This document shows positions 7,626-15,593 of a DNA stretch of 64,000 nucleotides, piece by piece; positions within the stretch are counted from its first letter, which is position 1, and every line of letters starts with the position of its first letter. A program made the position numbers and the translations under genes. The notes beneath the pieces were generated by a model that saw only the letters and a list, made by a program, of their open reading frames with translations, ran no database searches and was not told the DNA's origin. Source of the stretch: JAMLHN01 sp035708745 (GTDB taxonomy: Bacteria; Chloroflexota; Chloroflexia; Thermomicrobiales; UBA6265); contig DASTFJ010000277.1 in the NCBI GenBank assembly GCA_035708745.1, forward strand, positions 1-64,000, in the 5' to 3' direction.

Positions 7626-9353
7626 CTAGTCGGCGGCGATCGCTTCCACGATCGCCTGCGCCGAAACCGGGCACACGCCGCACGGGCAGACGCCATCGAT
7701 GTGCGCCTGAAACTCCTCGGGATACTGATCCATCATCCCAAGCAGCGGCATCGGAGCAACCTGACCGAGCCCGCAAAGCGACAGTTCGATCACATGTTTC
7801 GAGGTCCGTCGCATCAAAGCCAGATCCGACTGTGAGCCGCGTCCAAAGCGAATTCGGTCGATCGCCTCCACCAGCGCCGGGTTGCCACGCTGGCAGGGCA
7901 CGCATTTGGAGCAGGACTCGACGCGGTTGAATGCCGTCAAATAACGAGCGAAATCGACCGAGCAGACTGTTTCGTCGAACACGACGAAGCCCCCTGAGCC
8001 GAGCATGCCGCCCAGGGGTGTCAGCGAGTCAAAATCGACCGGCACGTCGAGTTGATCGTATTTGAGTGGACCCGCGGAAACGCCGCCGGTCTGGACGCCC
8101 TTGAACGTATAGCCATCCCGCATACCGCCCCAGACGTCGTCGATCAGCGTTTTGAAGTTGGTGCCCATGGGCACCTCGACCAGCCCCATGGTCTTCATCG
8201 GGCCCTGGACCGTCATGAGCTTGGTGCCCTTGCTCCGCTCGGTGCCGATCTGCGCAAACCACTCGCCGCCCTTGACGACGATGTCGCGCATATTGCTGAG
8301 CGTTTCCGTGTTGTTGGCGACCGTTGGCCGCTTCCAGAGACCCTCTTCGACCGAGCGCGGCGGCTTGGTGCGCGGTTGCCCACGCACACCCATGATCGAA
8401 AACATCATGGCCGAGCCTTCACCGCAAATGTACGCGCCGCCGCCGGTGCGCAAGCGAAAGGCCACGCTCTTGCCCGAACCGAGCATATTGCGACCGACCA
8501 GCCCGAGCGCCGTGGCATCGTTCAATGCCTTGCGGAAACGCTCGATCGCGAGTGGGTATTCACCGCCGACGTAGTTGTAGCCGCGCTCGGCTCCGACGGC
8601 GATACACGCGATCAGGATCCCCTCCAGAATGCGGTGCGGATCACCCTCGTGAATCCGGCGGTCCTTGTAAACGTTCGGCTCACCTTCATGGGAATTGCAG
8701 GTCACGAACTTGGGCGTGACCCGCGCCTTGCGACCACTTTCCCATTTGATGCCGGCCGGGAAACCGGCCCCGCCACGGCCGCGCACATTCGCCGTGGTCA
8801 CTTCGGCAATGACTTCTTCCCCCGACATCTCGAAGAGTGCCTTGTACAGTCCCATGTAGGCGCCGCGCGCAATCGCTTCTTCGATCGAATCGGGGTCGAT
8901 GACTCCGACATCCTGAAGCACAATGCGCTGCTGGTATCGGTAGAAGGGGAGCGAGCTCAGCGGCTTATGACCGTCATACTCCTCGTCGCCCTCCACGCCG
9001 ATGATCTTGCTGCGATGCTTGCCGTCGATAATGCCCTTGGCGTCACTGGCAACCACATTCCGATAGACGATTGCCGGCGCATCTTTGCGTTTCACGCGCA
9101 CCTGTACATCCGTCCAGTCGGCGCCGTCCTGGCCGGTCTTGCGAACGATCAGATTCTCTTGTCCGGCAATTGCTTCGAACGCGGCCAACACGTCTGGCGC
9201 GCCCATCGGAATCGACGAGCTGCCGACGCCGACCGAAACGACCGTTTTCTCGCCATTCCAGATCGCTTCCCACTTTTCGATCGCCTTCGCGCGGAACGCG
9301 TCGAACTCTTTCTGCGAGGTCAGGCGTGGGAAACCGGAAATCTGCTCGGCCAT
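7626..9353 (-). CDS. NADH dehydrogenase NuoF/HndC-like flavoprotein subunit (diaphorase)
   Basis: 575 residues, longer than classical NuoF (about 440) because of an N-terminal domain as in HndC/HydB-type subunits. It binds FMN and NAD(H) and passes electrons to Fe-S clusters. The core carries the GRGGAGFPAGIKWE nucleotide-binding loop and GGAYICGE...GQPRTKPP. The [4Fe-4S] ligands are SCSKCVPC near residue 480 and LCGLG near 522. A short CPCGVCP tail is a remnant or variant of the ferredoxin tail. The N-terminal thioredoxin-like domain (about 35-110) has lost all four Cys ligands: they read S40, S45, Q75 and D79. The ATG at 9353 is 4 bp after the nuoE stop. No other complex I genes are adjacent, so the pair probably serves a soluble hydrogenase, formate dehydrogenase or similar complex. 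Confidence 0.88.
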   Translation of the reverse strand: MAEQISGFPRLTSQKEFDAFRAKAIEKWEAIWNGEKTVVSVGVGSSSIPMGAPDVLAAFEAIAGQENLIVRKTGQDGADWTDVQVRVKRKDAPAIVYRNVVASDAKGIIDGKHRSKIIGVEGDEEYDGHKPLSSLPFYRYQQRIVLQDVGVIDPDSIEEAIARGAYMGLYKALFEMSGEEVIAEVTTANVRGRGGAGFPAGIKWESGRKARVTPKFVTCNSHEGEPNVYKDRRIHEGDPHRILEGILIACIAVGAERGYNYVGGEYPLAIERFRKALNDATALGLVGRNMLGSGKSVAFRLRTGGGAYICGEGSAMMFSIMGVRGQPRTKPPRSVEEGLWKRPTVANNTETLSNMRDIVVKGGEWFAQIGTERSKGTKLMTVQGPMKTMGLVEVPMGTNFKTLIDDVWGGMRDGYTFKGVQTGGVSAGPLKYDQLDVPVDFDSLTPLGGMLGSGGFVVFDETVCSVDFARYLTAFNRVESCSKCVPCQRGNPALVEAIDRIRFGRGSQSDLALMRRTSKHVIELSLCGLGQVAPMPLLGMMDQYPEEFQAHIDGVCPCGVCPVSAQAIVEAIAAD

Positions 9354-9357
9354 CGGC

Positions 9358-9888
9358 TTATTGCTCCTTCGGCGTTTCCGCAATTACTCGCTGCACCAGG
9401 GCATTGAATGATTCGTCGGTCAACCGCCCATAGAAGTCATTGTCGAGCTTGACCACCGGCGCCTGATTACAGACGCCGAGACAACCGTTCACCACCTGAA
9501 CGGTCAGCTCTCCGCCCTCGGTGGTGCCGCCATCGCCGATCCCGTGATTGTCCGCGAGCTGCTGCACCAGTTGTTGCGAGCCCATGACATAGCAAGACAC
9601 GCCATGACACATCAGCATGAAGTGCTTGCCACGCGGTTCGGTTCGGAAGTCAGCATAAAACGTGAGAAGCCCGAAAATTCGGGAAGTCGTCGTTCCAAGC
9701 CGCTCGGCTACGATTTCGGCTGCCTCGACCGAGACATACCCGAAATGCTCATTCACTTCCTGAAGTGCGCTCAGAATGAGCTCCTGGCCTTCTTGCCAGT
9801 CTTCGGGTTCGAAATGAGCCATGAGCGTTCGGACGTAATCGAGATCGATTCCGCCGCCGGCTGCCGGTGCGTGCACTGCTTCTGCCAC
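9358..9888 (-). CDS. NuoE-like [2Fe-2S] thioredoxin-fold subunit
   Basis: 176 residues, normal for NuoE/HndA. An N-terminal helical part (SALQEVNEHFGYVSVEAAEIVAERL) precedes a thioredoxin-like domain. The four cluster ligands C94, C99, C136 and C140 are present in CX4C and CX3C spacing (CHGVSC and CLGVC). It mediates one-electron transfer next to the NuoF flavin. The GTG start at 9888 has GGGAGGG just upstream, and a strong promoter sits at 9958-9986. It forms a two-gene operon with the NuoF-like gene, ending at the terminator at 7574. Confidence 0.9.
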   Translation of the reverse strand: MAEAVHAPAAGGGIDLDYVRTLMAHFEPEDWQEGQELILSALQEVNEHFGYVSVEAAEIVAERLGTTTSRIFGLLTFYADFRTEPRGKHFMLMCHGVSCYVMGSQQLVQQLADNHGIGDGGTTEGGELTVQVVNGCLGVCNQAPVVKLDNDFYGRLTDESFNALVQRVIAETPKEQ

Positions 9889-9957
9889 TTTTCCCTCCCG
9901 GGCAACTCCGCGGGCGTCCCGAAACGCGCTGAAAAAACGGCGCGCGAGTCCGTCGCG

Positions 9958-9986
9958 AGTATAGGGACGCCCGGAAATGCAGTCAA
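9958..9986 (-). promoter_or_regulatory. Strong promoter of the nuoE-nuoF pair
   Basis: TTGACT (9981-9986), 17 nt, TATACT (9958-9963) on the minus strand. The expected transcription start is near 9951, giving a 5' leader of about 63 nt before the GTG at 9888. Confidence 0.8.
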
Positions 9987-10040
9987 CGACCGATCACCAA
10001 AGGGTGGCGTCTCGATGGGTCCTCGCGTCGTTCGCGCGCA

Positions 10041-10442
10041 CTAGCCTTTCGGGATATCCCGAAATAGCGATTGGAAATCGCCATCGAACGTATCGAGAAA
10101 CTCGTGCATTTCCAGCAGATCGTCGACGTCCACCGCTGGAGCAGGCTCCCCTTCCGGCTGCTCGATTTCGAAGTAATCGGCATCGGTCTCGAAGGTAATC
10201 TCGATCGATCCATCGGAATGGAAGCCGAACAGCGAATCGGTATCGATCGGCGCGGAGGAATCGCCCACCACGGCCGCGAAACTACGGGAATGACAATCCT
10301 TGCATTGCACGATCATCAGCCACACATCCGATTTGCGGGAGACGACTTCGACATCGTCCTCCACGAAGCGGCGATGGCAGACCGTACACCGGTCCATTCG
10401 GTCGACGACGATTCTGCGAATTTGGCTGTCTGAGGTATCCAT
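10041..10442 (-). CDS. Zinc-ribbon protein of unknown function
   Basis: 133 residues, no named family recognised. Cys19-x2-Cys22 (CTVC) and Cys47-x2-Cys50 (CKDC) form a treble-clef or zinc-ribbon type site in the first 50 residues. The remainder is acidic (about 75-133, many Asp/Glu, ending in DIPKG). It resembles small regulator or adaptor proteins with a metal-binding head and an acidic tail, but no function is claimed. It starts 35 bp after the bifunctional-nuclease-family gene ends, suggesting co-transcription, and lies just upstream of the nuoE promoter. Confidence 0.68.
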   Translation of the reverse strand: MDTSDSQIRRIVVDRMDRCTVCHRRFVEDDVEVVSRKSDVWLMIVQCKDCHSRSFAAVVGDSSAPIDTDSLFGFHSDGSIEITFETDADYFEIEQPEGEPAPAVDVDDLLEMHEFLDTFDGDFQSLFRDIPKG

Positions 10443-10477
10443 GTTTCTTCTGGCGTCCCCCGTGGAAGCGGAGAACG

Positions 10478-11032
10478 CTAGTCGCCCCGGCCCCGATCGA
10501 ACTCGTCGGAATCCAGGGTATTGATAAAGTCGCGAAATATCGAAAGCTTTTCGTCGTCGGGGCGTGGCTCTGCCCGCTGCTCGACCGGCGAGGATGAACC
10601 CGAACGCTCGGCATCGAGCGGCGCATCGTCATCGTCCAGATTGACGCCCGCCCGATCCATGACCGACTCATCGACAAAAATCGTAGCGCCGCTGCGCACC
10701 GCCAGTGCAATCGCATCGCTTGGCCGGGAATCGAGCTCGATGGTTCGCCCGTTCACCGATACCACGACGCGCGCATAAAAGACATCCATCGAAAGATCGT
10801 TGACGAACACATGCTCCACCGAGCCGCCAAGCTCGGAAAGCATCGCGCGCATCAGGTCGTACGGTAGTGGCCGGGGCGCTTCCACCCCTTGAAGCTCCAT
10901 CGCGATGGCATGGGCTTCGAACTCGCCGATCCAGATCGGCAAGTACCGCTCCCCGGCGGTCTCCTTGAGCAGGACTACCCGGTTATTGGTGATCCGATTG
11001 AACCGTATGCTCTTGACGACTGTTTCGATCAT
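10478..11032 (-). CDS. Bifunctional nuclease domain (DUF151) protein
   Basis: 184 residues. The N-terminal 125 residues form the BFN/DUF151 fold, with ERYLPIWIGEFEAHAIAMELQGV, RPLPYDLMRAML and the signature RPSDAIALAVRSGATIFVDE. Plant homologues have DNase and RNase activity; bacterial substrates are not known. The C-terminal 45 residues are acidic and probably disordered. The ATG at 11032 begins MIETVVKSIRF. It is on the minus strand between lepB and the zinc-ribbon gene. Confidence 0.88.
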   Translation of the reverse strand: MIETVVKSIRFNRITNNRVVLLKETAGERYLPIWIGEFEAHAIAMELQGVEAPRPLPYDLMRAMLSELGGSVEHVFVNDLSMDVFYARVVVSVNGRTIELDSRPSDAIALAVRSGATIFVDESVMDRAGVNLDDDDAPLDAERSGSSSPVEQRAEPRPDDEKLSIFRDFINTLDSDEFDRGRGD

Positions 11033-11169
11033 GAACGGGTATCCAGTGCCAGGCGGTATGGGAACGATTCGAGAGGCGGTCGGACGAGGCGCTGCGCTCT
11101 CTCCGTCGACACTCGAATTCTACAACGTCTGGCAAGCGCAAAACGGTTCTCCGCCAGCGGCGCCTCGAC

Positions 11170-11928
11170 CTAGCTGCCGGTACCGTTCAACTCATCGTAA
11201 TCCGCGGTCGGTACCGAGCCGATGTGCCCGATCGGCCAATAGGTGATCCAGGCCTTGCCGACGATCTCCGATATTTTCACCGTGCCAAAATAGCGCGAAT
11301 CGGAACTGTGCGCCCGATTGTCGCCAAGGACGAAGATCGATCCTTCCGGAACGACGACCGGATCGCAGGCGCGCGGCTGGCAATCGGTCGTGTCACCGTG
11401 CAGATAGGTTTCGTCGAGCTCGATCCCGTTGACGAAAACTGAGCCGTCTTTGATTTCCACCGTGTCGCCCGGCAACCCAATGACCCGTTTGATATACGGC
11501 TTGTCAGAGGTGACGGGCGGATTGAAAACGATCACATCGCCACGGTGTGGTCCGGGGAATGGTGTGAATTCTTTGGCGTCGGCATGCTCGACACCCGGCA
11601 GCCAGTCGACCAACGTATACAGGTCGAACGAATCGTAGGCGTTGCGGTTGACCAGCAGCATCTCGCCGTTGACCAGACTCGGAAGCATGCTGCTGCCGTC
11701 CACCCGGAAATTCAACACCAGCGTCCGCACCCCGACGAAGATCAGAATCGCGATCAGTGCGGTCTCGACGATCTCACGCAGCGCGCTCGACTGCTTCTTG
11801 GCCGGAGTCGTGACGATCACCGGCTCGTCGGCGCCCGCGGCGTTCACCGGTGCATCCGTCTCCTCGGACCAGTAGCTATTGTCGGAAGAGGAAGATCGAG
11901 AAAATTCAGAGTCGTTAGAAGTGCTCAT
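11170..11928 (-). CDS. lepB: Signal peptidase I
   Basis: 252 residues from the ATG at 11928 (MSTSNDSEF). An in-frame ATG at 12030 would add 34 residues of unlikely sequence. It cleaves signal peptides of exported preproteins at the outer face of the membrane. A Ser/Asp-rich cytosolic N-terminus is followed by one transmembrane helix at about 52-72 (IVETALIAILIFVGVRTLVL). The catalytic Ser80 is in GSSMLPSL, the general-base Lys147 is in KRVIGLPGD, and the GDNRAHSSDSRYFG box is near residue 205. The Cys pair near 180-186 (CQPRAC) could form a surface disulfide. It lies downstream of tatA on the same strand but is separated by a terminator and about 280 bp. Confidence 0.95.
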   Translation of the reverse strand: MSTSNDSEFSRSSSSDNSYWSEETDAPVNAAGADEPVIVTTPAKKQSSALREIVETALIAILIFVGVRTLVLNFRVDGSSMLPSLVNGEMLLVNRNAYDSFDLYTLVDWLPGVEHADAKEFTPFPGPHRGDVIVFNPPVTSDKPYIKRVIGLPGDTVEIKDGSVFVNGIELDETYLHGDTTDCQPRACDPVVVPEGSIFVLGDNRAHSSDSRYFGTVKISEIVGKAWITYWPIGHIGSVPTADYDELNGTGS

Positions 11929-12206
11929 TGTCAATCCATGCCTGTCGACGAGAACGGGCATGAGCATACCCCACAAGGACAAGCCCGGCCCGCGAGAATC
12001 CGGTACCAAAGTGGCCGATCCAATCCCCACCGGTTATCAGCGGCCTCACCAGCATGCGCGGGTGGCAACGATGAAAACGCGTTAGCAGACCGGCCAGAGG
12101 TCGTCACAGGTGAGTTTCGGAAGCATCACGCATTGCCAGCTCGAGCTTGGAGCGGGGCGGTCCGGAGCATAGAACATGCGAAGCTGGCGAATCTGAACAT
12201 CCACTG
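11929..12206. other. 278-bp intergenic region before lepB
   Basis: This is upstream of the minus-strand lepB gene. No gene is supported. On the minus strand a TATGCT hexamer sits about 40 bp before the lepB start, but I find no convincing -35 element at the right distance. An in-frame extension of lepB to 12030 is open but looks unlike coding sequence. Confidence 0.4.
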
Positions 12207-12241
12207 AAAATCGAAGGAGCCGGGTCTTACAACCCGGCTCC
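12207..12241 (-). terminator. Intrinsic terminator after tatA
   Basis: A 10-bp perfect stem, GGAGCCGGGT (12216-12225) against ACCCGGCTCC (12232-12241). On the minus strand it is followed by TTCGATTTTC. It lies 28 bp beyond the tatA stop. Confidence 0.82.
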
Positions 12242-12269
12242 CTCCCCATGCAGTCAAAAGTTGGGAAAA

Positions 12270-12515
12270 CTAGATCTCGTCCGCGCGCACCTGAGCGGTA
12301 TCCACGCTCTTGGCAACCGTGCCAGAGCCAGTCGAGGCGGCGGTGGTCGCGCTGCTTCCGTCGCTCAGGGCGCCGGTCGGCTCTTCGGCTTCCTTCTTGA
12401 ATTCCTTGATGCTCTTGCCCATGGCGCCGCCGATTTCTGGCAGCTTACCCGCGCCAAAGATAATGACGACGATGATCAGGACAATGATGAGTTCTTGCCA
12501 GCCTAGACTTGGCAT
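12270..12515 (-). CDS. tatA: Twin-arginine translocase subunit TatA/E
   Basis: 81 residues. A short N-terminal transmembrane helix (WQELIIVLIIVVIIFGAGKLPEI) with the FGAGKLPE hinge is followed by an amphipathic helix (GKSIKEFKKEAEE), then a Ser/Thr/Ala-rich tail. It forms the size-variable pore or membrane-thinning component of the Tat system for folded proteins. The ATG at 12515 has GGAGGAGG upstream. It has its own promoter (12583-12611) and terminator, so it is a single-gene unit. A second Tat-family gene lies at 34985; no tatC is in the window. Confidence 0.93.
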   Translation of the reverse strand: MPSLGWQELIIVLIIVVIIFGAGKLPEIGGAMGKSIKEFKKEAEEPTGALSDGSSATTAASTGSGTVAKSVDTAQVRADEI

Positions 12516-12582
12516 CGTTGGGATCCTCCTCCGGCCACGCTACCGGAAAAACGTTCGTTGGACAAGCGGGCGAACCGACGCG

Positions 12583-12611
12583 AGTATAGTGACGGGCGCA
12601 GGTCGCGGCAA
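12583..12611 (-). promoter_or_regulatory. tatA promoter
   Basis: TTGCCG (12606-12611), 17 nt, TATACT (12583-12588) on the minus strand. This gives a 5' leader of about 60 nt. Confidence 0.72.
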
Positions 12612-12730
12612 CTGGACTTCGCGGCTGCAACCCCCGACCAGTTCGGGCTATACAGCAAACCATAGTATACTACGCAAGTTTGGACGACACCTGCCCGTCC
12701 GGCAATTCACCCACGACGAACGGAGTTTCG

Positions 12731-12862
12731 ATGAGCCAGCCCGCCGAACCAGTTCGGTTGACCGACGATGACGTTGATTTCCTCGTTTCTGTCCTGCGCA
12801 GTGCAACCGAACCGGTGCCGACGCGCGCATTGATCGAGGCGCTTCGCAATCGTCAGAGCTGA
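12731..12862 (+). CDS. Small 43-residue protein of unknown function
   Basis: Starts at the ATG at 12731 behind CGGAG. A TATACT hexamer at 12666-12671 could be its -10 element. The sequence MSQPAEPVRLTDDDVDF... continues with a helix, a PVPTRALIEALR segment and a short polar end. The last part resembles the recognition-helix half of a winged-helix domain, which fits the neighbouring 568-residue protein that also appears to carry winged-helix-like modules. It is short, so it may be a leader ORF rather than a functional protein. Confidence 0.45.
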   Translation: MSQPAEPVRLTDDDVDFLVSVLRSATEPVPTRALIEALRNRQS

Positions 12863-12933
12863 GCTTCGTCGACCCCGGCCGCTGTATTGGGCTCGGACCG
12901 GCACATTCCTTCCCCTAATGGAGATTTGAACAG

Positions 12934-14640
12934 ATGGTTACAGCCGCACCAGGTGCGCGATCCTTTTCCGGCAGCGGAGTCGATCAGGAACATGCCGCCG
13001 AGCTCCTGCGCTTGATGCAGTCGGTCGGCCGATTCATGTCTATCGATGCGCCGATTCATCTGGCGCTCGATTCGGCGGTCGAATTCTTTGCCGACAAGAA
13101 AATATCCCAAAAAGATCTCCTCTCCGCTATCGCCGCCAATCCCCAGGTATTCCAGCTCGACGAGTCGGACGAAGCTCCCGTCATCATCTCCACCCGCGCT
13201 GGGGTGGTGGCGACCGAACCTCGCACGGACCGATCGCATGACTTCGCTACCCGTCTGATGACCCCGGCGCCCAGGCGCGATGTCTCCGATTCCACGGTGC
13301 GGCCCCGGCCGCGTATGGATTCGAGCTGGTCGATATTCGACGTGCAAACCACCGATCTCGATGCCCGGCCCGCTCCATCTCTGGCCCAGACGTTTTCCCT
13401 GACCGCTCCCGTCGAGGAGGCGATCGCAGAAGTCGCCGAAGCCGAGATCGAAGAAATCGCGGCGGCCGAACCTGCTCGCACCATTACCGTCCCGGTCGCC
13501 GCGGCTCCCGCTACCGATGTCTCCGAGGCGTCCGATGCCGACCTGGAAGCTGCTTTGATCGAGCGTCTCGGCGCCGACGGCCAGGTCGCCATGTTCGACG
13601 GCCAATGGATGCTGGAGGATCGCGTTCCTCGTTTCAGCAAAGGCGAGCTCCGAAAGCTCAAGGATTACATCGCCGAGCAGGAGCAGCCCCTCACCGACGA
13701 AGTCCTCATCCAGGACGTCCTCGATGTTCGCCCGCGCTCGGCCGATTTCGATCTCATGCGCTTCGCCCTGAATTACCGTCTCTCGAAAGAGCATCGCGAT
13801 TTCGAGTTCGTCGGCACCAGTGGTCAGCGCTTCTGGAGCACATCGGCCCTCGCGCCCATCGGCACCAGCCTGCGCAAGCCAAACGAAATTGGCACCGATT
13901 TCAAATACCTGTTGGACGAGGCTCCCATCGCACCGGACTACCGTTCGCGCAAGGAGCTCAGTCACGTCGTGACGTTCTACGAGTTCACCCTCGGTCTCCT
14001 GCCCTACGATAGCGAGTTGCAGGAGCTGTTGGGAGCGCCCGTCACGCCGAATCAGCGAACCGCTGTTCTGACGTTCGAATGCCCGCAGGTGTACACGACT
14101 TACCTGGTGGAGCTTCGCTACCCAACGCCGAACCGGGGCGGATTCGTCGTCGGCCTCGACGACTTCTACAGCGAAAACCTCGTACCGGGTGCGCTTCTTT
14201 CGATCCGCGCTACGGACAACGACGGTCATTTCGTCGTCGAATATGTCAGCGCCCCCAGCCAGAGCCAACGCCTGCTCGAGCTGGACGAGCGTAAACAGCG
14301 CTACGTCTTCCGGCCAACATCGTTCGCCTGCGGAGTGCTCGAAGAGAGCCTCCTGATTGAGGAGCTTTGGTCGAGCCTCAACGGCGAGAAACCGCTCGAC
14401 GACAAAACTCGCCGGCGCCCCGAAGCGGTCGTCGCGGCCACCTTCGAGCGACTTGGCAAGCAATTCGAGGGCGGCGGCTACACGGCCAGTTTTGCGCAAC
14501 TCTTCGCCGGCGTAAATATCGAGCGTCCGTTCTCCGAGACGCTCCTCCGATCCATTCTGGAGAATGACGATAGCGGCGCCTTCGCCAAGGACCCAGACGG
14601 ACCAGATGACTACACCCACATCCCCGGATCGCCTGCCTGA
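12934..14640 (+). CDS. Unrecognised 568-residue modular protein
   Basis: No named family recognised. The ATG at 12934 has GGAG upstream. An N-terminal helical module (about 15-85; HAAELLRLMQSVGRFMSI and KKISQKDLLSAIAANPQVFQL) looks like a winged-helix fold. A low-complexity Pro/Arg/Ala/Glu linker (about 90-205) follows. A second helical module is at about 208-315 (GELRKLKDYIAEQEQPLTDEV and MRFALNYRLSKEHRDFEFVG, ending in a WST strand). A beta-rich C-terminal half (about 330-500) has TAVLTFECPQVYTTYLVEL and GGFVVGLDDFYSENLVPGAL. The module pattern suggests a nucleic-acid-binding protein, which is inference only. It overlaps the start of the HEAT-repeat gene by 35 bp, so the two are probably translated together. 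Confidence 0.75.
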   Translation: MVTAAPGARSFSGSGVDQEHAAELLRLMQSVGRFMSIDAPIHLALDSAVEFFADKKISQKDLLSAIAANPQVFQLDESDEAPVIISTRAGVVATEPRTDRSHDFATRLMTPAPRRDVSDSTVRPRPRMDSSWSIFDVQTTDLDARPAPSLAQTFSLTAPVEEAIAEVAEAEIEEIAAAEPARTITVPVAAAPATDVSEASDADLEAALIERLGADGQVAMFDGQWMLEDRVPRFSKGELRKLKDYIAEQEQPLTDEVLIQDVLDVRPRSADFDLMRFALNYRLSKEHRDFEFVGTSGQRFWSTSALAPIGTSLRKPNEIGTDFKYLLDEAPIAPDYRSRKELSHVVTFYEFTLGLLPYDSELQELLGAPVTPNQRTAVLTFECPQVYTTYLVELRYPTPNRGGFVVGLDDFYSENLVPGALLSIRATDNDGHFVVEYVSAPSQSQRLLELDERKQRYVFRPTSFACGVLEESLLIEELWSSLNGEKPLDDKTRRRPEAVVAATFERLGKQFEGGGYTASFAQLFAGVNIERPFSETLLRSILENDDSGAFAKDPDGPDDYTHIPGSPA

Positions 14641-15565
14641 TTCTGGCGCCGGTCGCCTCGCCCCCACGATCGACGCGATCGTTGGGGGCGATTTTTCCCG
14701 CTCGCGATTGGCCGCACTCTCCGATCTCGATCGCGCCAGTGTGTCCGCGTTGCGCCAGCGTTGGCTCGAGATCCCGCCAACCGAGCGACATGCGCTCTTG
14801 CTGGCCCTCACTGAGCTCGCGACCGAATCGGTCGAATTCAATTTCAACCGGGTCTGCCGCATTGCGCTCGGCGATCCCGATCCTGTCATTCGCCAGCTCG
14901 CCATCGGCGATCTCTGGGAAGACCAGGGCCCGGATTTGCCTCGCTTGTACATCGAGCTCCTGCGCAACGATCCGTCCGATGATGTGCGGGCAGCTGCCGC
15001 GGACGCCCTTTCGCCAACGACCGATGCCATCGCCGAAGGCGAGCCATCGGACATCGATCGAAACGAGCTGATCGATCTCTTCTCGTCGATCGTGGAAGAT
15101 CCCGCTGAGTCGCCTCTCGTGCGCCGTCGCAGCCTGGGCGCCATTGCCGCCTTCGGCGACGATCCGCGCATCCCGAAGCTCATTCGACTTGCGCTCGACG
15201 AGGACGATCAAGCGCTCGTTGCCGGAGCGATCTATGCCATGGGCAGGACCGCCAGCGAGCGCTGGATCCCGGAGTTGATCGACTATTTGCAGAGCGAGGA
15301 CGCCGAGCTCCGCTTCGAAGCCGCTCGCGCCTCCGGTTTCATCGGCGATGAGGATGTCGTTCGCGAATTGGCGGACCTTGTCTACGACCCAGATTTCGAA
15401 GTCCGCACGGCCGCCCTCGAAGCGCTTGGCGCTATCGGCGGAACAGCAGCCATTCGGGTGCTACGCCAGGTCGAAGAAGACGAGGAATTCGAAGAATCTG
15501 AAATCGTAGACGACGCGCTGGATGCCGCGCTTCTCACGGTCAATCCGCTCGAACGGCAAAGCTGA
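14606..15565 (+). CDS. HEAT-repeat protein
   Basis: 319 residues from the ATG at 14606 (MTTPTSPDRL); an upstream ATG at 14564 is also in frame. From about residue 75 onward it consists of tandem two-helix repeats. Typical elements are DPVIRQLAIGDLWE, DVRAAAADAL, PLVRRRSLGAIAAFGD, DAELRFEAARASGFIGDE and DFEVRTAALEALGAIGG. These build an alpha-solenoid that serves as a protein-interaction scaffold. The partner is unknown, but the 35-bp overlap with the preceding gene makes that protein the obvious candidate. The C-terminus is acidic. Confidence 0.8.
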   Translation: MTTPTSPDRLPDSGAGRLAPTIDAIVGGDFSRSRLAALSDLDRASVSALRQRWLEIPPTERHALLLALTELATESVEFNFNRVCRIALGDPDPVIRQLAIGDLWEDQGPDLPRLYIELLRNDPSDDVRAAAADALSPTTDAIAEGEPSDIDRNELIDLFSSIVEDPAESPLVRRRSLGAIAAFGDDPRIPKLIRLALDEDDQALVAGAIYAMGRTASERWIPELIDYLQSEDAELRFEAARASGFIGDEDVVRELADLVYDPDFEVRTAALEALGAIGGTAAIRVLRQVEEDEEFEESEIVDDALDAALLTVNPLERQS

Positions 15566-15593
15566 GGTGGCAGTCGCAACGATATCAGGGTCG

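Noticed and set aside
8052..9407. 451-codon plus-strand frame opposite the NuoF-like gene
   Set aside because: Mirror of a strongly conserved gene with its own promoter and terminator.
12853..15183. Very long minus-strand open frame (776 codons) opposite the 568-residue and HEAT genes
   Set aside because: The plus-strand genes have ribosome-binding sites, sensible domains and overlap logic. The antisense frame is low-complexity and Arg/Gly-rich, typical of mirror frames in G+C-rich DNA.
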